Below are positions 31,725 through 35,806 of a stretch of DNA of 35,806 nucleotides, one piece after another. Position numbers and translations under genes: made by a program. The DNA comes from a virus. The stretch lies in IMG/VR virus record IMGVR_UViG_3300009156_000019, positions 1-35,806 of that record. One strand, given 5' to 3'. Numbering within the stretch: position 1 is the first letter of the stretch; the number at the start of each line of letters is the position of its first letter. The notes beneath the pieces were generated by a model. That model ran no database searches, had not been told where the DNA came from, and saw nothing but the letters and a program-made list of their open reading frames with translations.

Positions 31725-31739
31725 TTCATAAAGGTTTAT

Positions 31740-31979
31740 ATGGTCTTACAGCTAGAGTTTTTCAAAAGTTTCGATGTCGTTAAGCAGGAAGATGAAATTC
31801 GTAAAGTTAAAGAATCTTGTGAGAAGGTTCGTAAAAAACTTTTTGCCGAAAACAACAAGCTCCGCAAGGAACTTGATGAGGTCAAGAGCCGTCTTGACAT
31901 CCTTGAGAAAAATATATGCTCAGGTGAGATTGTGTGCGAATGGAAAATCGAACCATTGCTAATGAGGAACTATGGCTGA
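31740..31979 (+). CDS. Coiled-coil hypothetical protein
   Basis: A 79-aa protein of which residues 15-58 form a clear heptad coiled coil (KVRKKLFAENNKLRKELDEVK and following). It is the first gene of the rightward small-gene operon, preceded by AAAGG. The ATG at 31740 is assumed. Unknown function; coiled-coil early proteins are often regulators or host-protein adaptors. Confidence 0.65.
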   Translation: MVLQLEFFKSFDVVKQEDEIRKVKESCEKVRKKLFAENNKLRKELDEVKSRLDILEKNICSGEIVCEWKIEPLLMRNYG

Positions 31980-32178
31980 TCCCAACCGAGAGGTTATAGA
32001 AATTCCTTTGACTGTCGAAGAAATAAAATACTTCATTCGAGTCATTGAGAAAAATATGCAACAAGCGGTGAAAAACCCCGCGATGATGGATCAGCCAAAT
32101 CGTCATAGAGCATATAAAACCATGAAGCTTTATGAAAAACTAGGGTATGCCCTTCTAAAACTAGGAGTCCAAAAGTGA
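31972..32178 (+). CDS. Small helical hypothetical protein
   Basis: A 68-aa protein with a short N-terminal strand (REVIEIPLT), then a helix VEEIKYFIRVIEKNMQQAV and a second helix AYKTMKLYEKLGYALLKLG. It overlaps the upstream gene by 8 bases and the next start (GTG) by 4. Unknown function. Confidence 0.65.
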   Translation: MADPNREVIEIPLTVEEIKYFIRVIEKNMQQAVKNPAMMDQPNRHRAYKTMKLYEKLGYALLKLGVQK

Positions 32179-32393
32179 TTAATCAAGACCAATTTGAGCT
32201 GCATGAGCACATCATCGATTGGTTGATGGAGCATGGAACTTCTTTTATGGAAGCAATGAGCATTGTTTCATACGCATGTCAGACAGGAAGATCAATTCCT
32301 GAAGCTTACTTTGAATTGTATCCCAAAGGTTGGGTTGTGAGAGATGAAAACAAGGCTGTGTCGTTAGATCATGAGAAAAAAGAAAACTATTGA
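32175..32393 (+). CDS. Small hypothetical protein, GTG start
   Basis: A 72-aa protein starting at GTG in a GTGA overlap with the preceding stop. Residues 8-60 read as a helical hairpin with a YACQTGRSIPEAYFELYP turn. The end overlaps the next gene by 23 bases. Not recognised. Confidence 0.6.
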   Translation: MINQDQFELHEHIIDWLMEHGTSFMEAMSIVSYACQTGRSIPEAYFELYPKGWVVRDENKAVSLDHEKKENY

Positions 32394-32703
32394 AGATGAA
32401 ATCAACGCCTTCCTTGAGAAATGGGATTGTAAGAAGCTTTGTGACTTTCTTCGAGACATCATTCCCCTATTTGAGCTTTACGATGTCGAAGATGAAGATG
32501 ACTGGGTCAAAGAAGCTGTTGGTGAAGAGAATGAAAGAAACGTACGACTTATTCGTACAGTTTATCTGGTTTCCCGCATCGCTGCATTTCACGCGGGAAC
32601 ACTCTGTTGCATCAATGTTGAGTTTAAAGACCTATGGAAACGCTTAGAAAAGGAAGGTGTTTGTGTCAGAACAGAAGTCCCAAGTTATGAGCCCAAGCGG
32701 TGA
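32371..32703 (+). CDS. Hypothetical protein, 110 aa
   Basis: A protein with an acidic helical N-terminal half, a central VRLIRTVYLVSRIAAFHAG segment that may be a buried helix, and Cys residues (TLCCINVEF). The start lies inside the preceding gene, 23 bases before its end, with no strong ribosome binding site. The last 41 bases overlap the next gene. Unrecognised. Confidence 0.65.
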   Translation: MRKKKTIEDEINAFLEKWDCKKLCDFLRDIIPLFELYDVEDEDDWVKEAVGEENERNVRLIRTVYLVSRIAAFHAGTLCCINVEFKDLWKRLEKEGVCVRTEVPSYEPKR

Positions 32704-33049
32704 GGTTGTTTTGCCTCATCAAAATACTATTGATCTGTCAAACCGCGGCATATGTGATTCATGCCAACAGAAGGTTATTGAGGCCATTCAAGGGAAACCG
32801 CCAACACCAAAGTTTAACACAAAAGTAGACCCCTTCATTCGAGATAGAGATGAATTCATTGAGAAAACATGCAAAGAGATCATTGAAAAGCGTCACGAAA
32901 TCCTTGATCTTTTCTGTAAAACATTTTTAGCATGTCAAGATGCTCCAACTTTAGAAGCTATGAGGAGCTTTTTTGACCTTATCGAGCTAGAAATGGTCAT
33001 GAATAGCGATGTATCACAGTCATTTCGCATAAAAATGCGATCAAAATAA
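32663..33049 (+). CDS. Hypothetical protein with CxxC motif
   Basis: 128 aa from the GTG at 32663, which has AAGGAAGG upstream; a second GTG at 32657 is possible. A CDSC motif near residue 31 and a helical C-terminal half (FIEKTCKEIIEKRHEILDLF) are visible. It begins inside the preceding gene. The single CxxC could be half of a zinc site completed by dimerisation. Unknown function. Confidence 0.6.
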   Translation: MSEQKSQVMSPSGEVVLPHQNTIDLSNRGICDSCQQKVIEAIQGKPPTPKFNTKVDPFIRDRDEFIEKTCKEIIEKRHEILDLFCKTFLACQDAPTLEAMRSFFDLIELEMVMNSDVSQSFRIKMRSK

Positions 33050-33065
33050 CAAAAAGGACAAAACA

Positions 33066-33287
33066 ATGCGCCAAGTCAGTCTAGAAAAAGTTATCAAAGA
33101 AGGCCGTACCAATCCACAAATGAAACGCACTGGTGAAAAGATCACTTGCATGATCGAAGGCATCACTCCTGAAATGGTAGGTTCTTTGATTGAACTCAAG
33201 AAACTTCCTGGCATGTGGGTGATCGACATCGTTGAAGAAGATGTGATCGAAGTTCAATCGGTCAAGAGAAATTACTATGTCGGGTAA
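33066..33287 (+). CDS. Small hypothetical protein
   Basis: A 73-aa basic protein (MRQVSLEKVIKEGRTNPQMKR...) with a beta-like C-terminal half, WVIDIVEEDVIEVQSVKRNYYV. It has the leader AAAAAGGACAAAACA, close to the leaders of the genes at 4942 and 5460. It overlaps the next gene by 11 bases. Confidence 0.65.
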   Translation: MRQVSLEKVIKEGRTNPQMKRTGEKITCMIEGITPEMVGSLIELKKLPGMWVIDIVEEDVIEVQSVKRNYYVG

Positions 33288-33840
33288 GAAGAAAGAACCC
33301 CTCACAGAAATGGGTAAAATCCTACTCAAAAGAAATCCTCCCAGAATGCCCCCGCCTTTAGGAAGATTTGATCAATTAGATCATGCAGTCACTCAGGCTA
33401 AATACGGGTCTGCTCCTGTTTACGACAAAGTCGTAATCTTCGATGAGGAATTCAACAAAGCTTGGGATGAGCTTGATGAAGAAACCAAAGAGAAGGTGAG
33501 AAAAAATCTTGCTCTAACTTGCAGTCGTGTCCAGCAAGAAATTGGTATGGGAATCCTCTGTAAGGTAGTCAATGAGCTTCAAGACAAAATTGCAAGTCTT
33601 GAGGCTGAAATCAAGGAAATAAAAAACAAAACCAATGGTGAGACAATGGAAGAGAAAGAAATGGGTGATTTGAAGCCATTTTTCATGAAGCTTTTGGATT
33701 TGAAACAGTGGCTTAAAGAAGCTGCTGAGAACTCCAAAGACTCACTACTTAATGAAGCGTACGAAAAACTCGATGCGATCATTAAGAACAAAGAAGAAAA
33801 CCCCGACCAAAAACACAGTTGCTGCAAGGAGGCACAATAA
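33277..33840 (+). CDS. Coiled-coil hypothetical protein, 187 aa
   Basis: A two-part protein. Residues 1-60 are basic then mixed; 60-120 hold a helix and coiled coil (VVNELQDKIASLEAEIKEIKN); the C-terminal part is a second helical domain (FMKLLDLKQWLKEAAENSKD) ending in a Cys pair (HSCCKEAQ). A Met at 33647 preceded by GGTGAG could give a shorter internal product of the second half. Its TAA forms TAATG with the exported protein gene. Unrecognised. Confidence 0.65.
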   Translation: MSGKKKEPLTEMGKILLKRNPPRMPPPLGRFDQLDHAVTQAKYGSAPVYDKVVIFDEEFNKAWDELDEETKEKVRKNLALTCSRVQQEIGMGILCKVVNELQDKIASLEAEIKEIKNKTNGETMEEKEMGDLKPFFMKLLDLKQWLKEAAENSKDSLLNEAYEKLDAIIKNKEENPDQKHSCCKEAQ

Positions 33841-34040
33841 TGAAACATTTGATGATTGCTGCTGCTATATTCTTTAGCTCTATGGGTGTTTGTGAAGCGT
33901 GTGTGACTGTAAACCCTAGCACTGGGACTTACACAGTTGATAGATCTGGTTGCGTAGATCATGGCGGCGGAAACCGTCAAGCTCCTAAGCAAAAGCAAGA
34001 CAATAAGGCTAACAAACAGCCTTCAAAAGGTAAGAAGTAA
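33840..34040 (+). CDS. Small exported Cys-containing protein
   Basis: 66 aa from the ATG at 33840, in a TAATG junction and preceded by AAGGAGG. Residues 1-20 (MKHLMIAAAIFFSSMGVCEA) form a signal peptide with an A-like cleavage site after CEA. The mature protein begins CVTVNPSTGTYTVDRSGC, so two Cys residues 17 apart could form a disulfide, and ends in a Lys/Gln-rich tail. It is a candidate periplasmic or secreted phage product, for instance for superinfection exclusion or envelope modification. Confidence 0.7.
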   Translation: MKHLMIAAAIFFSSMGVCEACVTVNPSTGTYTVDRSGCVDHGGGNRQAPKQKQDNKANKQPSKGKK

Positions 34041-34049
34041 TTCTTAGTG

Positions 34050-34090
34050 AGTCAAGGGTGGACTTGGGTTGCCCTTGACTTGCTTTTAAA
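34050..34090 (+). terminator. Hairpin terminator after the exported protein gene
   Basis: AGTCAAGGG (34050-34058) pairs perfectly with CCCTTGACT (34072-34080) around a 13-base loop, followed by TGCTTTTAAA. It separates the first part of the small-gene operon from the zinc-protein genes. Confidence 0.7.
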
Positions 34091-34098
34091 GGTATCCC

Positions 34099-34317
34099 AT
34101 GAGTAGTGAAAAGATAGATTTTGGTACTGAGTGTGAAGTTTCCGATGGAGTTTTATCGATTCCAGATGGAAGGAAGTTTTTAATTGATGAAGATTCGATT
34201 GGACGACTCAAATGCGCTTGCGGCAAGAACTCATCAATACTATTTGGAAATAAGACTCATTGCATCCCCTCATGTAGTGACTGTGCTGATAAATATCGAA
34301 AGAACGGAGTGAAATGA
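34099..34317 (+). CDS. Zinc-ribbon-like small protein, copy 1
   Basis: A 72-aa protein. An N-terminal strand region is followed by KCACGKNSS (residues 38-46) and a CIPSCSDCADK block (about 55-65), four or five Cys that fit a zinc ribbon. The next gene carries the same layout (see its entry), so the two look like tandem paralogues. Function unknown; many small phage zinc ribbons modulate host transcription or nucleases. Confidence 0.7.
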   Translation: MSSEKIDFGTECEVSDGVLSIPDGRKFLIDEDSIGRLKCACGKNSSILFGNKTHCIPSCSDCADKYRKNGVK

Positions 34318-34556
34318 ACTGGATGAGCCCTGATGAAATCAACGAAATTTTAGCTAAAGCGCATGAAAAGTCAAAAGAGCCGATAGCAGAATATGGATGC
34401 TCTATGCCTGTTCAGTTTGCCAAAGGGACAATGTACAGGGAAGATGGAGAAGTAGTTTTATGCAAATGCGGTAAAGAAGCTGAAAATGTTTTCATTGGAA
34501 AAGAGGCTTATCTTGCTAGATGTAATGCGTGTTATGAAAATCCAGGTGAGAAATGA
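34314..34556 (+). CDS. Zinc-ribbon-like small protein, copy 2
   Basis: An 80-aa protein with a helical N-terminus, then CKCGKEAENVFIGKEAYLARCNAC (about residues 49-72). This aligns with the Cys layout of the preceding protein: CxCGK, a short strand, a Gly-Lys turn, then CxxC. It overlaps the preceding gene by 4 bases (ATGA) and the next by 4. Probably a tandem duplicate. Confidence 0.7.
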   Translation: MNWMSPDEINEILAKAHEKSKEPIAEYGCSMPVQFAKGTMYREDGEVVLCKCGKEAENVFIGKEAYLARCNACYENPGEK

Positions 34557-34846
34557 CAGATACACTTTCTGAGCCTACTGTTCTTTCATTACAGGACACA
34601 GTTGATTTGATTGTGAAAAAATACGGTGATGATTGGCGCGATTATGCTGAATGTAAATGCACAGTGATTTGGGCTTCTCGGAACTTCCTTTTAGAACACG
34701 TTAAAGAAGTCGTTCCAGATCTCTACGATCTATGTGAAGAATACCAGGTCAAAGGAACTGTAAACGGAAAAAAGTTCGACGACAACTTTGCTATGCTGGC
34801 TTTTTATGTGATTGACCCCAACACTGAAAAATTTGAGAAGTCATAA
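34553..34846 (+). CDS. Hypothetical protein, 97 aa
   Basis: A protein with a helical N-terminus (LQDTVDLIVKKYGDDWRDY), a strand region (CKCTVIWASRNFLL), a helix (DLYDLCEEY) and a final strand (FAMLAFYVIDP). The CKC is isolated here. It is followed by a 16-base gap containing a five-codon ORF, MSGEK, whose last codons match the end of the zinc-ribbon gene at 34556. Unrecognised. Confidence 0.65.
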   Translation: MTDTLSEPTVLSLQDTVDLIVKKYGDDWRDYAECKCTVIWASRNFLLEHVKEVVPDLYDLCEEYQVKGTVNGKKFDDNFAMLAFYVIDPNTEKFEKS

Positions 34847-34862
34847 TTATGTCAGGTGAGAA

Positions 34863-35030
34863 ATGAAGTTCACTAAATTCGAAATCTCTATTGGTATCTG
34901 CATGTTTGGAGCATGGATTCAACTAATGCTAGGATTCACGTCTCACGCTTTCTTTGTAATTGGGGGATTAATCGTCCTTTGCTTGATGGGAATTATTGGC
35001 TATTTACGAATGATTTTGGAGTTTAAATGA
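34863..35030 (+). CDS. Two-helix membrane protein, holin-like size
   Basis: A 55-aa protein with two likely transmembrane helices: SIGICMFGAWIQLMLGF (residues 9-25) and FFVIGGLIVLCLMGIIGYL (30-48), with a short connecting turn. That topology and length fit a small holin, but also many phage membrane proteins. GGTGAG precedes the start; the stop overlaps the next start as ATGA. It is a candidate for the missing lysis function. Confidence 0.6.
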   Translation: MKFTKFEISIGICMFGAWIQLMLGFTSHAFFVIGGLIVLCLMGIIGYLRMILEFK

Positions 35031-35311
35031 GAGATGATGACTTAATAAAAGATGGGGAAATTAGAGAGGTTAATGGATACTGGTATGCTATCTATGAATT
35101 TCAAACTCCACTATCTGAAGATCAAATAAAAATTGCTAAACGGGCACTTCTTTATAAATTTATGGCTTTTTTGGAAAGCACTCAAGAAAGTAATTTTTAT
35201 CACAAGATAATCGTTCACAAAGATTTTAAGCAGATCCCTAATTGTCTTGGTCAAAATTTTATGCACCCTCCTTCTGTAGGGTTGATAATTGAATACAGGA
35301 GAGAGTTTTAA
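35027..35311 (+). CDS. Hypothetical protein, 94 aa
   Basis: A protein with mixed strands and helices: EVNGYWYAIYEFQTPLSE, then a helix KIAKRALLYKFMAFLEST, then a strand region ending VGLIIEYRREF. It lies between two small membrane-protein genes. It overlaps the upstream gene by 4 bases and forms TAATG with the downstream one. Unrecognised. Confidence 0.6.
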   Translation: MRDDDLIKDGEIREVNGYWYAIYEFQTPLSEDQIKIAKRALLYKFMAFLESTQESNFYHKIIVHKDFKQIPNCLGQNFMHPPSVGLIIEYRREF

Positions 35312-35475
35312 TGAGGCCTTGGCATTTATCAATCTGGTGTGTTGGCTGCCTATCCATCGCTTTTCTTCAGATGTACAATCGAGGTGAAACGCTGTATGCG
35401 ATTGTTATGGCATTCTGCGCGTTCATTTCCTTGTTGTGTGGAATATGGGATTTAATTCGAGGTAATCATGAGTGA
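35311..35475 (+). CDS. Small membrane protein with two helices
   Basis: A 54-aa protein. WHLSIWCVGCLSIAFLQMY (residues 4-22) and AIVMAFCAFISLLCGIWDL (30-48) are two predicted membrane helices with a polar turn (NRGETLY) between. A TAATG overlap with the preceding gene supports translation, and it overlaps the next gene by 8 bases. With 34863-35030 it is one of two holin-like proteins near each other; function not shown. Confidence 0.6.
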   Translation: MRPWHLSIWCVGCLSIAFLQMYNRGETLYAIVMAFCAFISLLCGIWDLIRGNHE

Positions 35476-35701
35476 TCCATACGAAAATATTTATGAGCTA
35501 GTCACCCATCTACAAAACATGAAAGACGGCAGTGGCGCTACTTTATCTGTGCCTAAAGCTCTATACTGTATGGCAAAAGAAATTGCCTTCTTAAGATGTC
35601 CTGAGCTTAGATCACTTGATGATTGGACAACACATTATATAGCTGAAAGAAAAGCGCAAGAAATAAAAACAGAAAAGGATTTAGCAGAATTAAATGAATG
35701 A
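35468..35701 (+). CDS. Small hypothetical protein crossing the contig repeat
   Basis: A 77-aa helical protein (MSDPYENIYELVTHLQNMKDG...) ending in the right-hand copy of the 123-base repeat. Its last bases overlap the start of the gene at 11 (seen again at 35694), which shows that the gene order continues across the junction. Not recognised. Confidence 0.65.
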   Translation: MSDPYENIYELVTHLQNMKDGSGATLSVPKALYCMAKEIAFLRCPELRSLDDWTTHYIAERKAQEIKTEKDLAELNE

Positions 35702-35806
35702 TAAAACTCAATTAGAACAAATAATGAAGGAAATGTTAAGTAGTTGCTGCGAATTAATATTTAAAGACGAAGTTGATGATATTGGTTTTGAATTATGTGT
35801 TAATAC
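35684..35806. repeat. Right copy of 123-bp terminal direct repeat
   Basis: Exact copy of bases 1-123. It contains the beginning of the gene annotated at 11-301, here truncated at the end of the window. Confidence 0.95.

Noticed and set aside
33647-33840. Internal start within the 187-aa coiled-coil gene
   Set aside because: A Met with GGTGAG upstream exists, but nothing else shows it is used, so it is only mentioned in the gene entry.
34849-34866. Five-codon ORF MSGEK as a gene
   Set aside because: Too short to be a product; better read as a leader or a relic of a duplicated zinc-ribbon gene.
1-35806. tRNA genes, CRISPR arrays, insertion sequences, att sites
   Set aside because: I found no cloverleaf-like sequence with a TTCGA-type loop outside coding genes, no regularly spaced repeat array, no transposase and no integrase to anchor an att site.

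Overview
The window is a complete or near-complete tailed-phage genome of the P22-like podovirus type. The first 123 bases (1-123) are repeated exactly at the end (35684-35806), so the contig closes into a circle of 35,683 bp. The repeat is either assembly overlap of a circularly permuted genome or a short real terminal repeat. The sequence is moderately AT-rich, densely packed and uses the standard genetic code. I see no tRNA, rRNA, integrase, transposase, DNA or RNA polymerase, or CRISPR array. The phage architecture, lipoprotein signal and classical signal peptides point to a Gram-negative host. The host genus cannot be read from the sequence.

Virion module (minus strand, 31670 down to 8084). 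After four small genes come small terminase, large terminase (499 aa), P22-type portal (723 aa), two small proteins, a scaffold-like protein, an N4-gp56-type major capsid protein, a chain of small head/neck proteins, a head-tail adaptor (P22 gp4-like), a large tail-hub or stabilisation protein (gp10-like), and three ejection proteins of 193, 423 and 539 aa in the order of P22 gp7/gp20/gp16. Fibre and tail genes follow from 13702 to 8084, including a 601-aa protein with five repeats of about 90 aa. Many neighbouring genes are joined by the stop-start overlap TAATG.

Inserted island (plus strand, 13823-14776). This lies between the last ejection gene and the fibre genes, the position P22 uses for immunity I. 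It has its own good sigma70-type promoter and encodes a 57-aa ribbon-helix-helix protein, as the P22 repressors Arc and Mnt are, plus small coiled-coil or membrane proteins.

Replication, recombination and control (1784-8069). Leftward genes run from a Cro-like regulator through two small winged-helix-like proteins and a replication-initiator-like protein with G-rich iterons inside its gene (candidate origin), to a small protein ending in an SSB-like acidic tail and a RusA-type resolvase. Rightward genes are two small ORFs, an ERF annealing protein, a YqaJ-type exonuclease, a small lipoprotein and a translationally coupled, signal-peptide-bearing GT92-like glycosyltransferase. The two directions separate at 4818-4941, which holds overlapping face-to-face promoters and an 18-bp palindrome.

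Small-gene operon (plus strand, 31740 to 35701, continuing across the junction to about 1956). This holds about twenty short genes, mostly unrecognised: several Cys-pair zinc-binding proteins, two two-helix membrane proteins, an exported small Cys protein and a DUF551-like protein. It separates from the late operon at 31671-31739, where two promoters are nested face to face. No endolysin, recognisable spanin or integrase was found, so lysis and lifestyle are unresolved.
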